This document shows positions 43,301 through 52,197 of a DNA stretch of 64,000 nucleotides, one piece after another. A model generated the notes under the pieces. That model did not search any database, had not been told where the DNA came from, and saw only the letters and a program-made list of their open reading frames with translations. Position 1 is the first letter of the stretch. The number at the start of each line of letters is the position of its first letter. The translations under genes and the position numbers were made by a program. The stretch comes from Paludibacteraceae bacterium (GTDB lineage Bacteria; Bacteroidota; Bacteroidia; Bacteroidales; Paludibacteraceae): contig JAKSNP010000003.1 of NCBI GenBank assembly GCA_024399655.1, positions 1 to 64,000 on the forward strand, read 5' to 3'.

Positions 43301-43900
43301 GGCTTCACGATCGAGCAACGGAGCCAGGTCCTCGTTGTCAAGTCGTTCAATTTTCTGGATTTCGTGAGAAGTACGGAATCCGTCAAAGAAATTGACAAAC
43401 GGTACACGAGCAGAAATAGCGCTCAGATGTGCCACTCCGGCCAGATCCATCACTTCCTGCACACTACCCTCAGCCAGCATAGCGAAACCGGTTTGACGCG
43501 TAGACATCACATCCTGATGATCACCGAAGATACAAAGAGAATGACTTGCAAGCGTACGAGCCGACACATGGAAAACACCGGGAAGGAGTTCGCCTGCAAT
43601 CTTATACATATTGGGAATCATCAGCAGCAAACCCTGGCTGGCAGTATAAGTAGTGGTAAGCGCTCCTGCCTGCAAACTACCGTGAACCGCACCTGCGGCT
43701 CCGGCCTCACTTTGCATTTCCTGTACCAAGACCGTTTCACCGAACAAGTTCTTACGACCTTGCGCAGCCCACTCGTCAACATATTCAGCCATCGTGCTGG
43801 AAGGAGTAATAGGATAGATGGCAGCCACCTCGGAGAACATATAGGAGATATGAGCGGCAGCTTGATTACCATCACAAGTGATAAATTTTTTCTGTTTCAT
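40346..43900 (-). CDS. nifJ: Pyruvate:ferredoxin (flavodoxin) oxidoreductase
   Basis: 1184 aa, all domains fused. Domain I and transketolase-like domain II at the N-terminus (ITPSSTMAEYVDEWAAQG). The gamma domain follows, then a 2[4Fe-4S] insert with CIECNRCSYVCPHACIRP and CLGCGNCVDVCPGNP. The C-terminal TPP domain has GACSGCGETPYLK, VGGDGASYDIGYGG and LDTEVYSNTGGQ. It splits pyruvate into acetyl-CoA and CO2, reducing ferredoxin; the small ferredoxin gene at 45436 is a possible acceptor. Oxygen-sensitive, supporting anaerobic life. Confidence 0.97.
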   Translation of the reverse strand: MKQKKFITCDGNQAAAHISYMFSEVAAIYPITPSSTMAEYVDEWAAQGRKNLFGETVLVQEMQSEAGAAGAVHGSLQAGALTTTYTASQGLLLMIPNMYKIAGELLPGVFHVSARTLASHSLCIFGDHQDVMSTRQTGFAMLAEGSVQEVMDLAGVAHLSAISARVPFVNFFDGFRTSHEIQKIERLDNEDLAPLLDREALEEFRARALRPDKPVMRGMAENPDTFFPHREICNKYYDAVPDIVNGYMQKISAITGRTYAPFCYYGDPDAERIIIAMGSVTECAREVVDHLMAQGEKVGLISVHLYRPFSIKYLQAVMPRSVQRIAVLDRTKEPGAQGEPLYMDVVEAFANNDMPCNPIIVGGRYGLGSRDTTPAQLLAVYDNLKMRRPKNHFTIGIVDDVTFTSLPQEDEIAMGGANMFQAKFYGLGADGTVGANKNSVKIIGETTDKYCQAYFSYDSKKSGGFTCSHLRFGDEPIRSTYLVTTPNFVACHVQAYLRMYDVTRGLQDGGTFLLNTIWEGYELEKNLPNYIKRYFAEHNITVYYINATRIAQEIGLGNRTNTILQSAFFRITNVIPVDKAVDEMKHFIVKSYGKKGEDVVNKNYAAVDRGAEYKQLYVNPSWAALQPDGQTQFAGESKFIADVVRPINAQNGDLLPVSAFKDSVDGTWMPGTAAYEKRGVSAFVPTWIGENCIECNRCSYVCPHACIRPFVLDENEVKAVENRPHFVTREMKAPASMKGMHFRIQVDILDCLGCGNCVDVCPGNPKTGKALKMMPLEEKMHQADNWKYCVTNIKSKQRLVDIEQSVKNSQFATPLFEFSGACSGCGETPYLKLISQLFGDREMVSNATGCSSIYSGSIPSTPYTKDADGRGPAWANSLFEDFCEFGLGMQLANKRMRIRLTHIMEEAIANDTTCPDALKAMFREWIDGQNEVEVTRHLYQPIIRGCEACASDYCRQVLELKSFIVKRAHWIVGGDGASYDIGYGGLDHVIASGEDVNILVLDTEVYSNTGGQASKATPLGAIAKFAASGKRVRKKDLGMIATTYGYVYVAQVAMGADQAQTLKAIREAVAYHGPSIVIAYAPCINHGLKSGMGKSQEEERRAVECGYWHLWRYNPDLEKEGKNPFQLDSKEPDWDKFQEFLKGEVRYASVMKQFPEEAEQLFEAAKENAQWRYRSYQRMLNTNW

Positions 43901-44022
43901 ATAATTGATCTATTTCTTTATTTTTCTTTATTTTTCGGCGGAAATACCGCCACAGCCTCTGCATTTAATCGGTAGGAAGGAATTCGAAATCTTAAAAATA
44001 GGAAATTGTTAACGTATTGTTA

Positions 44023-44075
44023 AATCCTATACTAATAGTATACTGACCCTTCGGTGATACATCGGAGACGATTAA
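44023..44075 (+). repeat. CTATACTAA intergenic repeat, copy B
   Basis: ATCCTATACTAATAGTATAC followed by TGACCC and ATCGGAGAC, with the small dyad TATACT-AAT-AGTATA. It lies upstream of nifJ; no clear -7 box was found in 43901-44114. Confidence 0.45.
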
Positions 44076-44114
44076 CAGGCCTATTCAAATCCAAATCTTA
44101 AATATCGACATTTT

Positions 44115-45299
44115 TCAATATAGGAATCCGAAAAGCCATAAGGGAATCAATTTTCCGGAACCTTTTTGCATATTTCCAATCGCTGCATAACGGAATCCGC
44201 ATTTTCGCGGCATTTCCGCGCAAACATCAAAGCGCGTCTGTCCATCCACCACAAAAGCTGCATTATCGGTAGCATTAACCTTATGTTTGACATACACAGA
44301 GGAATAGAAGAAAGTTTCAGCCAACGACTGAGCATCTATGATTCGACTGGGCAAAGCGAAACAAAGATTAGGATTCTGCATATATATTTTAGCCGGTTTC
44401 ATCGGGAACTCCTTTCCGTCTTTATAAAGGAGATTGATCAGCCGTGCATCTTCCAAGGATTTGATGTAGTTAAGCAAAGTTGCTCTTGAGATATCGATAT
44501 CTTCCGCCAATTGGGTCACATTGAGTCCACAAGGGATCTCCATCATCATTTTATAAAGCAACTTTCGTATTTTGCCGAGTGATGCGACATCAAACTGTTT
44601 GATTATCAGCACATCCACCTCAATCATCATATTCATCATGCGGACCATTATCTCGTTATAGAATCCAGTATCGATGAGAGCCGGATAATATCCTTGGCGT
44701 AAATACGCATCAAAATAGTCCAAAGGATTAACCTTAGCGAGGATTTTGTCAGTTATATTCTCGTGTCGCAAAAGGATATCCTGCATCGTAAATACAGGGA
44801 AGTTGGAACCTGTTTTCAGATTCAGGTATTCACGGAAACTATAACCTCTTAAATTATAAACCCGCACAATATGTCCGATATCCGAATTATTTTCGGTCAG
44901 CCTCATTACGGGCGAAGCTGAAAAAATGATTTGCAAGTTAGTAAAATGGAAGAAGCAATCACGCAGTTCTTTTGACCAATTGGCATACTTGAACATCTGA
45001 TCAAGCAAAAGCGTCCTTCCACCCTGCCGAACAAATTCGCTCGCAAACTCATAAAGGGAATGATCTGCGAAATAGAAGTTGTTGAAATTGACATAGAGTA
45101 TAGTCCTCATCAATTCAGGATGAGCCTCAGTCTGCTGTTTGGCATAGGCTAGCAGGAAATCCGTTTTCCCGACGCCTCGTCCTCCTTTAATAGCAATGAG
45201 TCGATCATTCCAATTAATCACATTCATGAGTTCCCTATCGGCAGAATTCTCAAGATGTTGCACCAAATAATCATGTGTTTGATAAAAACTCTCAAGCAT
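44115..45299 (-). CDS. AAA-family ATPase with DUF4143 C-terminal domain
   Basis: 394 aa. Walker A AIKGGRGVGKTDFLLA at about residue 35; Walker B-like TLLLDQMFKY; a winged-helix segment NVTQLAEDIDISRATLLNYI at about 265-285; then DUF4143-like IYMQNPNLCFALP. Members (AAA_14/DUF4143) are abundant in Bacteroidales and of unsettled function, sometimes linked to mobile DNA. Own promoter at 45328-45335. Confidence 0.85.
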   Translation of the reverse strand: MLESFYQTHDYLVQHLENSADRELMNVINWNDRLIAIKGGRGVGKTDFLLAYAKQQTEAHPELMRTILYVNFNNFYFADHSLYEFASEFVRQGGRTLLLDQMFKYANWSKELRDCFFHFTNLQIIFSASPVMRLTENNSDIGHIVRVYNLRGYSFREYLNLKTGSNFPVFTMQDILLRHENITDKILAKVNPLDYFDAYLRQGYYPALIDTGFYNEIMVRMMNMMIEVDVLIIKQFDVASLGKIRKLLYKMMMEIPCGLNVTQLAEDIDISRATLLNYIKSLEDARLINLLYKDGKEFPMKPAKIYMQNPNLCFALPSRIIDAQSLAETFFYSSVYVKHKVNATDNAAFVVDGQTRFDVCAEMPRKCGFRYAAIGNMQKGSGKLIPLWLFGFLY

Positions 45300-45327
45300 A
45301 CTTCTTCGGCATTTTACTATTTGGGCG

Positions 45328-45335
45328 CAAAATTA
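45328..45335 (-). promoter_or_regulatory. -7 box of the AAA/DUF4143 gene
   Basis: Minus-strand TAATTTTG about 30 bases before the ATG at 45299. Confidence 0.55.
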
Positions 45336-45377
45336 CAAAAAAAAAATGATATTTGCAAGTATCAAACGATTTTTTTA

Positions 45378-45410
45378 TAAAAAAAAGGACTGGCCCAAGG
45401 CCAATCCTTT
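45378..45410 (-). terminator. Ferredoxin terminator
   Basis: AAAGGATTGGCC-TTG-GGCCAGTCCTTT with a run of T on the minus strand, a textbook intrinsic terminator 26 bp after the ferredoxin stop. Confidence 0.9.
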
Positions 45411-45435
45411 ATTAGCATTATCATATTCCGCAGAA

Positions 45436-45600
45436 TTAGAGCGAAATAGCGCCACTGGGGCAAGCATCAGCGCAAGTACCGCACTCGGTGCACATATCGG
45501 GATCAATACGATAGATATCACCTTCGGAGATAGCGCCCATCGGGCATTCGTCTTTGCAAGTACCGCATGCAATGCAATCGGTAGAAATTTTGTAAGCCAT
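45436..45600 (-). CDS. 2[4Fe-4S] ferredoxin
   Basis: 54 aa with two CxxCxxCxxxCP clusters: CIACGTCKDECP and CTECGTCADACP. Clostridial-type, soluble, low-potential electron carrier, probably serving NifJ and related enzymes. The start is MAYKISTD; a longer frame upstream runs across the promoter at 45648-45655 and is rejected. Confidence 0.95.
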   Translation of the reverse strand: MAYKISTDCIACGTCKDECPMGAISEGDIYRIDPDMCTECGTCADACPSGAISL

Positions 45601-45647
45601 AATGATAAGTTTTATAAAGTTTGTAATAATATTTTCCAAATACGCTG

Positions 45648-45655
45648 CAAAGGTA
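45648..45655 (-). promoter_or_regulatory. -7 box of the ferredoxin gene
   Basis: Minus-strand TACCTTTG, 48 bases before the ATG. Confidence 0.6.
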
Positions 45656-45686
45656 CAACATTTTTTTGACCTGTGCAAATAATTTT

Positions 45687-46307
45687 TTATTTTTTTTGTT
45701 GGAGAGCAGCCAATAACTTCTGATTGGGAGTTGTAGGAGCATCGGAAGCCAGTTCTTTTTTGTGTGCAAAAGCGGTCCATGTTTTAGCTCCACCCTCGCT
45801 AACAGGCAATCCCAATTGCAAGAAATGACAATAGGCAATACCTAATGCGTCGGTGGCATCCAATTTCTTTGGCATCTGTTCAGGAAGGATATGCAAAAAA
45901 CGTTGCAACATATCGGCCACCTGCTCTTTGGTGGCATGTCCGTTACCGGTGATAGCCATTTTGACTTTCATCGGCGAATACTCCTGAACAGGTACATCTC
46001 GTGAGAGAGCCGCAGCAATTGCAACTCCCTGAGCATGAACGATTTTAATCATCGTTTGTGGGTTTTTGTCAACAAACTGAGATTCGATAGCAAGGCAGGT
46101 AGGATGATAACGGTCAATCAAGTCTTGCAAGAAGAAAAACTCCTTTTGCAGTCTCGCATATTGTTCGCCCTCCTTATGCACATCCAAAGCATCGAAAGTA
46201 ATGATTTCGGCATGTTGTCCGGAAGTATGCAACAAAGCATATCCCATACAGATTGTACCGGGATCCACACCTAAAATCACATGTTCTTTAACGAGTTTAT
46301 CTTGCAT
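45687..46307 (-). CDS. ruvC: Holliday junction endonuclease RuvC
   Basis: 206 aa from the ATG at 46307 (a TTG three codons upstream is less likely). The acidic active-site residues are in ILGVDPGTICMGYALL, CLAIESQFV and KLDATDALGIAYCH. It resolves Holliday junctions. The C-terminal 25 residues are a polar extension. Downstream of divIC by 63 bp. Confidence 0.95.
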   Translation of the reverse strand: MQDKLVKEHVILGVDPGTICMGYALLHTSGQHAEIITFDALDVHKEGEQYARLQKEFFFLQDLIDRYHPTCLAIESQFVDKNPQTMIKIVHAQGVAIAAALSRDVPVQEYSPMKVKMAITGNGHATKEQVADMLQRFLHILPEQMPKKLDATDALGIAYCHFLQLGLPVSEGGAKTWTAFAHKKELASDAPTTPNQKLLAALQQKK

Positions 46308-46312
46308 AGCAA

Positions 46313-46378
46313 TCAATACAAAGCGAGCTTAGTGAAATTGAAGACGGCGAAGAACAACAAGCCGTAAAATTTATTCAT
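46313..46378 (-). CDS. Possible 21-aa hydrophobic peptide between divIC and ruvC
   Basis: MNKFYGLLFFAVFNFTKLAL plus one residue. Its ATG overlaps the last codons of divIC, so ribosomes finishing divIC could enter it. It may be a microprotein, or the N-terminal relic of a membrane gene. Confidence 0.2.
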   Translation of the reverse strand: MNKFYGLLFFAVFNFTKLALY

Positions 46379-46673
46379 CGACCAAATAGACATCTTCGTT
46401 TTCCGCGTGCATATAATAATGTTCGCGCGCGAAACGTTCCAACGAATCGACCGACTGGAGTGTTTCGATATGATGTTGTGAGCGTTGGATATCCTGATTG
46501 ACGATTTCGAGTTGTTTTTCCACCTCGTGTATGCGCCTGCTGCGTTGCAAGCCCCGAAGAACACTCTGTTCACCGACAAACAAAATTATCACGCCGAATG
46601 TGACGAGCACAAGTACATACTTGTTGAGTATATACTTGCGCACGACATTATTCCAGAAATTTTTCCAATCCAT
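46371..46673 (-). CDS. Septum formation initiator (DivIC/FtsB family)
   Basis: 100 aa. Short cytoplasmic N-terminus, one membrane helix (YVLVLVTFGVIILFVGEQSV), then a periplasmic coiled coil (IHEVEKQLEIVNQDIQRSQH) and SLERFAREHYYMHAENEDVY, the FtsB-type C-terminal signature. A cell-division scaffold working with FtsL/FtsQ. Confidence 0.88.
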   Translation of the reverse strand: MDWKNFWNNVVRKYILNKYVLVLVTFGVIILFVGEQSVLRGLQRSRRIHEVEKQLEIVNQDIQRSQHHIETLQSVDSLERFAREHYYMHAENEDVYLVDE

Positions 46674-46682
46674 AGGAAGAAA

Positions 46683-47084
46683 TTATTTGCCAGCGATGCA
46701 ATCGATTTCCACCATAGCATTCATAGGAAGAGCAGCCACTTCGTAGCAAACGCGAGCGGGATATGCAGGGTTGAGCCCGGCTTCTTTGGCAGCCTGTTCG
46801 AACACTTCAGCATATACTGCGTTCATAGCGGCGAAATTCTTGATATCAGACAAAAGAACGGTAGTTTTAACGATATCGGTAAGACGCATGTCTGCTTCTT
46901 TAAGGATATTTTCGATATTCTTGAGCGACTGACGGGTTTGAGCCTCGATGCCTTCGGGCATTTTGCCTTCAGCAGGATTAACGGGGAGTTGTCCACTCAT
47001 AAATACAGTACCGTTGAGGTTGACAGCTTGGCAATAAGGACCAACAGCCTTAGGAGCCAAAGGAGATGCTAATACTTGTTTCAT
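46683..47084 (-). CDS. ridA: RidA-family enamine/imine deaminase
   Basis: 133 aa, single-domain trimeric fold. PLAPKAVGPYCQAVNLNGTV and YPARVCYEVAALPMNAMVEI are the two signatures; the catalytic Arg is in PAR. It hydrolyses reactive 2-aminoacrylate-type intermediates. Ten bp upstream of divIC. Confidence 0.93.
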   Translation of the reverse strand: MKQVLASPLAPKAVGPYCQAVNLNGTVFMSGQLPVNPAEGKMPEGIEAQTRQSLKNIENILKEADMRLTDIVKTTVLLSDIKNFAAMNAVYAEVFEQAAKEAGLNPAYPARVCYEVAALPMNAMVEIDCIAGK

Positions 47085-47158
47085 AAATTCAGATATTTTT
47101 AAGACGTTAGTTTTTCGTAAATAACTTGCTATTCTGTCCTTGTTGAGAAAATAGGGAA

Positions 47159-47869
47159 TCAGTTACCATAGATGAATTTGGGCTCGAGATAAGTGGCTTC
47201 AATATTATTGATAGCATCCATCTCGTCATCAGTAAGATTACGCGAAGATTGGCATGACAACTCCATCAGGCGTTCTTCCAATTCTTCGGTAGAATTAATA
47301 CCACGGCATGCCTCCATCGTTTTAAGATTGATTACACGTTGACGAACGGATTCAACACCATGTTTCTGCAATTTTTCACGAGACGGAGTAATAGCTTGCT
47401 GCAACGCATCAAAATCCACATCATACAACATCGTTCCATGAACAATAGTACCCGTAGGCAATGCATAACAAGCATTACCGCTCACCTTATGCTCTCCTAC
47501 AAGAATATCGTTATGTTCGGATTTTACAGCCGGAAAGCCTATCTCACGCAAAGCAGCCGACATCGTATCCAGATATCGTTGGAAAACCTCTTCCGAATGA
47601 GTGTCAGGAGTAATGAAGGAAGTCATCAAATTGCCTCGATCGGCATATACGCATCCACCTCCACTCTTGCGGCGATAGAATTGTACACCATGAGTGCGAC
47701 AGAATTCCAGATTCACCTCGTTTTCAATTACTTGATGACGGCCGAAAATAACAGTAGGATCAACAATCCACATAAAAAGTGTATCTTCTTTCACCGTTTG
47801 CGCCAGATATTCTTCAGCCGCCAAATACCAAACCAAACGTTTGTTGTCAGGAACAATTACTCGTAACAT
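47159..47869 (-). CDS. Lipoate-protein ligase-like protein
   Basis: 236 aa from MLRVIVPDNKRLVW. VIFGRHQVIENEVNLEFC, YRRKSGGGCVYADRGNLMTS and ILVGEHKVSGNACYAL (catalytic-site Lys) match LplA. The accessory C-terminal domain is present only in part. It attaches lipoate or octanoate to glycine-cleavage or dehydrogenase proteins. Overlaps the end of guaD by 13 bp. Confidence 0.85.
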   Translation of the reverse strand: MLRVIVPDNKRLVWYLAAEEYLAQTVKEDTLFMWIVDPTVIFGRHQVIENEVNLEFCRTHGVQFYRRKSGGGCVYADRGNLMTSFITPDTHSEEVFQRYLDTMSAALREIGFPAVKSEHNDILVGEHKVSGNACYALPTGTIVHGTMLYDVDFDALQQAITPSREKLQKHGVESVRQRVINLKTMEACRGINSTEELEERLMELSCQSSRNLTDDEMDAINNIEATYLEPKFIYGN

Positions 47870-49119
47870 ATTTCTTTCAATTCTTTTCCGTTGCAAAAGC
47901 GATGTCGAATATCACGATCATCGCCCAAATAAATATATCGTTCAATCCGATGTTCGAGCGAATAATTATCGTAGTTGAGATAGGAATCATCCACGACCAA
48001 AGCATCAAACATATACCCAGGTTCGAAAGAGCCAACTTTTCCGAAGAAAGCCCCCCCCGATTTGGTAGCCAAATAGAAGGCTTCGCTCAAACTGAGATAC
48101 TTCACTTTTCCCCTGGACTGCGCATAATGCAACTTGCTTATTTGAATAGCATATTGGATGACGCGCAACATAGAGAGATAATGCCCCGCCGATACATCCG
48201 TACCCAAAGCCACTTTCACTCCTTCGTTCAAGAAATGCCTTATCGGAGCCATACCTGAAGCCAAATTGCTATTGGACGTAGGGCAATGCACCACGAATAC
48301 CCCGTTATCACGTAATAAACGAAGTTCTTCGCCGTCGGTGTAGCAGCAATGCGCCATCAAGGTAGGCGTTTGCCCGAAAAGACCATAGCGATTGTAGGCA
48401 TCTCCATAGCAAGACGCTTCCACCTCCAGACTTTGTACCCACTCCACTTCCGACAAATTTTCGCTCAAGTGAGATTGCACAGGCATACCGGAGGAAGCCG
48501 CCAATTGTCCGATTCGCGACAACATATCCGGCGTACAAGCCGGAATAAAACGCGGTGTAAGAATCGGTTTTACCAAATCCGTCTGCCGTTGGAAGGCATC
48601 CTGATAATAAGTGCAAGCATCCTCAGCCGTATTGGTCAATTGATCCGGGCAATTCCGATTCATCGCCACCAGCCCTACATAGGCAGACATACCGGCTTCT
48701 TCAAACAAAGCAGCCAACAAATCCGTAGCCTGGGGATGAATGGTGGCAAACACGGCACTACGCATCGTACCCTGCATCCACAATTCGTGAACAAAACGGC
48801 GATATATACGTTCGGCATACCGGATATCCGAAAATTTCATTTCCTCAGGGAAGGTATATTTCTGCAACCAGGGCAACAGTTCCTCATCCAAAGCCAATCC
48901 CAAGTTACGATATTGCGGAGCATGCACATGCATATCGCAAAAAGCGGGAATCAAGAGACAATCTCCAAAATCCGTAACGGGCGTGGAAACGAAGGAATCA
49001 GGCAATGACTCGTAAACACCTTGAATCCGTCCGTCGTCATTCACCACCACATATCCGTGCTCCAAAATTTTGAAGCGTTCAGGAGTAGGTGTACAAATTA
49101 TATTGGCTCTATATATCAT
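47857..49119 (-). CDS. guaD: Guanine deaminase
   Basis: 420 aa amidohydrolase. Metal-site motifs FCDMHVHAPQYRNLG, VQSHLSENLSEVEWV, MAHCCYTDGEELRLL and ALGTDVSAGHYLSML, in order. The HVHAPQ form is diagnostic for guanine deaminase. It turns guanine into xanthine for salvage or nitrogen use. Overlaps GtrA by 4 nt (ATGA). Confidence 0.9.
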   Translation of the reverse strand: MIYRANIICTPTPERFKILEHGYVVVNDDGRIQGVYESLPDSFVSTPVTDFGDCLLIPAFCDMHVHAPQYRNLGLALDEELLPWLQKYTFPEEMKFSDIRYAERIYRRFVHELWMQGTMRSAVFATIHPQATDLLAALFEEAGMSAYVGLVAMNRNCPDQLTNTAEDACTYYQDAFQRQTDLVKPILTPRFIPACTPDMLSRIGQLAASSGMPVQSHLSENLSEVEWVQSLEVEASCYGDAYNRYGLFGQTPTLMAHCCYTDGEELRLLRDNGVFVVHCPTSNSNLASGMAPIRHFLNEGVKVALGTDVSAGHYLSMLRVIQYAIQISKLHYAQSRGKVKYLSLSEAFYLATKSGGAFFGKVGSFEPGYMFDALVVDDSYLNYDNYSLEHRIERYIYLGDDRDIRHRFCNGKELKEICYE

Positions 49120-49538
49120 TTTTTCTTAAAGAAAATCTTCAACACGAAATAATTGACGATTCCTGCTATAAAAATAGCAAGGAATCCGGCCCATTTCTCG
49201 TTCATGCCTATTTGCGGCAACATTAGGCAATAGAGCAAAAGCATCTGCAGCAAATAATTAACTATTCGTCCGGAAACAAAGCCTCCCAGATTTTTCCATT
49301 GCGGTCGAGTTTCGAACACATAATAACTCTGCAGCAGATAATTGCTAATCATCTCCAGGACATAACCGATAGTGAATGCCACATTCACCAAGCCGGTCAT
49401 ATCGGGACTAAAACGATGGAACAAATAGAGAAACAGATAATACCATCCGTATTGGATAGCCGTTCCACTCAGTCCGACAATCGTAAAACGAGTCATCGAA
49501 CGCACCGGTTCATTCAATTTAGCCGTCAATAATTTCAT
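49116..49538 (-). CDS. GtrA-family membrane protein
   Basis: 140 aa, four membrane helices, SMTRFTIVGLSGTAIQYGWY start typical of GtrA. Such proteins are thought to move lipid-linked sugars across the membrane or to assist glycosyltransferases, but none lies beside it. Joined to guaD by an ATGA overlap. Confidence 0.85.
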   Translation of the reverse strand: MKLLTAKLNEPVRSMTRFTIVGLSGTAIQYGWYYLFLYLFHRFSPDMTGLVNVAFTIGYVLEMISNYLLQSYYVFETRPQWKNLGGFVSGRIVNYLLQMLLLYCLMLPQIGMNEKWAGFLAIFIAGIVNYFVLKIFFKKK

Positions 49539-49575
49539 AGCAACTATTTGTTTTGCAATAGACTTTAGCCTTCAA

Positions 49576-52197
49576 TCAAAGCATTTTCAGCATTTCTTCC
49601 ATAGCTGAATTCAAGCCGTTTACATCACGACCGCCTGCAGTAGCCAACATAGGTTGTCCACCACCACCGCCTTGAATCAGTTTAGCACAAGCCTTTATGA
49701 TAGCACCTGCTGATTTGCCTTCAGCAATCATCTGTTGCGAGAGGAAGACAGTAAGAGCAGGTTTGCCTTCGCATTGAGTAGCAGCCACCAAAGCAAATCG
49801 TTCGTTATCGAATTTAGCTTTCAATGTAGGCACAAGATCGCGAGCGAAATTGGCTGGATATTCTCCAATCAGTTTCAACAAACGAAGTGAGCCGACCGTT
49901 TCTACTTTGGAAAGCAGTTCGTTGGCTTTTTGAGCCATAGCCTGTGCCTCCAATTCTTCAATATGTTTCTTCAAAGCTGCGTTTTCTTCCTGCAATTTAC
50001 GTATGCTACCCATCAAGTCTTTGGTATTATTGAACATATCTTTGGCTTGTTGCAGCATATCGGCATCTGCCTGCATCATTTCTTCTGCTTTAGCGGCAGT
50101 AACCGCTTCAATACGGCGAACACCTGCAGCCACGCTGGTTTCCATGAGGATATGCACATTTCCGATGCGACCTGTACTGCTAACATGGCAACCACCACAC
50201 AATTCAATACTAGGTCCGTATTTGATTACACGGACATCGTCACCGTATTTTTCGCCGAACAAGGCCATAGCCCCCATTTCTTTTGCTTTTGCTATAGGAG
50301 TATGGCGACTTTCTTCCAGATGGTAGTCCATACGAATCAAGGCATTAGCCACCTGTTCCACCTGACGGAGTTCTTCGGGCGTCACTTTCTGGAAGTGAGA
50401 GAAGTCGAAACGCAGACTGTCGGGCGTAACCAGACTACCCTTTTGCTCTACGTGTTTACCCAACACCTGACGAAGAGCATAGTGTACAATATGCGTAGCA
50501 GAGTGGTTGCAGCTGATTGCCTGACGACGGTCGGCATCCACCTTAGCCGTCAATCGAGCACCGGGTACGACCAACCATTCGGGCAAATTCTCCACGATAT
50601 GCACGGGAAGACCGTTTTCGCGTTTCGTATCCAATACGCGACACACATTATCACCAATCATCAAGATACCCGTATCACCAACTTCACCACCCATTTCAGC
50701 ATAGAAAGGTGTTTTGTCGAGAACAATCTGATAGGTATCCTTGCCTTTTTGTGACACTTTACGGAATTTAAGAACTTCCACTTCGGTTTCAAGGAAATCG
50801 TAGCCTACGAATTCCGTCTCGCCCTCCTTCAGTACGGTCCAATCGCCCAAATCCTGTTTATTGGCATTCCGACCCATTTCTTTCTGATGAGCTAGCGCTT
50901 TATTGTATTCCTCTTCATTGGTGGTCATATTGTTCTCTCGCAGGATGAGTTCAGTCAGATCCAAGGGGAATCCGTAAGTATCTTTCAGAGTGAACACCTC
51001 CACACCACTGATTTCCGTTTTTCCGGCTTTGCGTGCTTCCGCCATCAATTTATCCAACAAGCCAATACCTTTATCAAGGGTTTTGAGGAATGCTTCTTCC
51101 TCTGCCTTGATAACCGGTGTAATCTGTTTTTCCTGTTTCTTCAGTTCAGGATATGCCTCACCCATATCTTCAATCAACTGGGGTACCAGTTTATACATAA
51201 ATGCTTCGCGTTGGTTCAAGAAAGTGTAACCATAGCGAACGGCCCGTCGCAAGATGCGGCGAATCACATACCCGGCTTTCTCGTTGCTGGGCAGTTGTCC
51301 GTCGGTAATAGCGAAGGAGATGGTACGGATATGGTCGGCAATCACTCGCATAGCCACATCGACATCTTCTTTCTTGCCGTATTCCACACCCGTCAATTCG
51401 CCGATACGACGCAACATGGGTTGGAACACATCGGTATCATAATTGGACTGTTTGCCTTGAATAGTACGCACCAAGCGTTCAAAACCCATACCAGTGTCTA
51501 TCACTTTCATCGGAAGAGTTTCGAGCGAGCCGTCGGCTTTGCGTACATATTGCATGAATACGAGATTCCATATCTCAATCACTTGCGGATGATCTTTGTT
51601 GACCATTTCACGTCCTGGAACTTTGGATTTCTCCTCTTCGCTACGTGAATCCACATGGATTTCAGAGCATGGGCCGCAAGGACCTGTATCACCCATTTCC
51701 CAGAAGTTATCGTGTTTGTTGCCGTTAATAATATGATCTTTGGGCAGATGTTTTTCCCAAATGGCGGCAGCTTCGTTGTCACGTTCTATACCATCTGCAG
51801 GCGAACCTTCAAATACGGTAGCATACAAATTGTCAGGATTGATTTTGAGTACATCCACGATATATTCCCATGCAAAATCGATTGCTTCCTGTTTGAAATA
51901 ATCTCCGAAAGACCAGTTGCCCAACATTTCGAACATGGTGTGATGGTAGGTATCGTGTCCCACCTCTTCCAAATCGTTATGTTTGCCGCTTACGCGCAGG
52001 CATTTCTGACTATCGGCGACTCGTGCGTATTTAATCGGGTCGTTACCCAAAATAATTCCCTTCCAGGGATTCATACCTGCGTTGGTAAACATCAACGTTG
52101 GGTCATCCTTTATTACCATTGGTGCCGAAGGCACAATCTGATGTTGTTTGCTGGCGAAAAAGTCCAAAAAGGACTGTCTAATCTCTTTGCTGGTCAT
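49576..52197 (-). CDS. alaS: Alanyl-tRNA synthetase
   Basis: 873 aa, complete. Class II core ([35 protein letters not shown]), editing domain with zinc ligands [14 protein letters not shown] and [14 protein letters not shown], a coiled-coil segment and the C-terminal DHHA1 GGGGGQP motif. The ATG at 52197 is used; it overlaps pdxA by 20 nt. The nine-codon longer form seems unlikely. Confidence 0.96.
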   Translation of the reverse strand: MTSKEIRQSFLDFFASKQHQIVPSAPMVIKDDPTLMFTNAGMNPWKGIILGNDPIKYARVADSQKCLRVSGKHNDLEEVGHDTYHHTMFEMLGNWSFGDYFKQEAIDFAWEYIVDVLKINPDNLYATVFEGSPADGIERDNEAAAIWEKHLPKDHIINGNKHDNFWEMGDTGPCGPCSEIHVDSRSEEEKSKVPGREMVNKDHPQVIEIWNLVFMQYVRKADGSLETLPMKVIDTGMGFERLVRTIQGKQSNYDTDVFQPMLRRIGELTGVEYGKKEDVDVAMRVIADHIRTISFAITDGQLPSNEKAGYVIRRILRRAVRYGYTFLNQREAFMYKLVPQLIEDMGEAYPELKKQEKQITPVIKAEEEAFLKTLDKGIGLLDKLMAEARKAGKTEISGVEVFTLKDTYGFPLDLTELILRENNMTTNEEEYNKALAHQKEMGRNANKQDLGDWTVLKEGETEFVGYDFLETEVEVLKFRKVSQKGKDTYQIVLDKTPFYAEMGGEVGDTGILMIGDNVCRVLDTKRENGLPVHIVENLPEWLVVPGARLTAKVDADRRQAISCNHSATHIVHYALRQVLGKHVEQKGSLVTPDSLRFDFSHFQKVTPEELRQVEQVANALIRMDYHLEESRHTPIAKAKEMGAMALFGEKYGDDVRVIKYGPSIELCGGCHVSSTGRIGNVHILMETSVAAGVRRIEAVTAAKAEEMMQADADMLQQAKDMFNNTKDLMGSIRKLQEENAALKKHIEELEAQAMAQKANELLSKVETVGSLRLLKLIGEYPANFARDLVPTLKAKFDNERFALVAATQCEGKPALTVFLSQQMIAEGKSAGAIIKACAKLIQGGGGGQPMLATAGGRDVNGLNSAMEEMLKML

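Noticed and set aside
43901-44114. Promoter for nifJ
   Set aside because: No good TAnnTTTG with a -33 partner was found; the strong expression expected for nifJ must use a variant I cannot identify.
45600-45780. N-terminal extension of the ferredoxin
   Set aside because: The extra 60 residues read through the -7 box at 45648-45655 and the end of ruvC; the 54-aa form is the standard ferredoxin.
46379-46579. 88-codon ORF across divIC
   Set aside because: It lies in another frame inside divIC; only its last 21 codons could be a real coupled peptide, and that is listed at low confidence.
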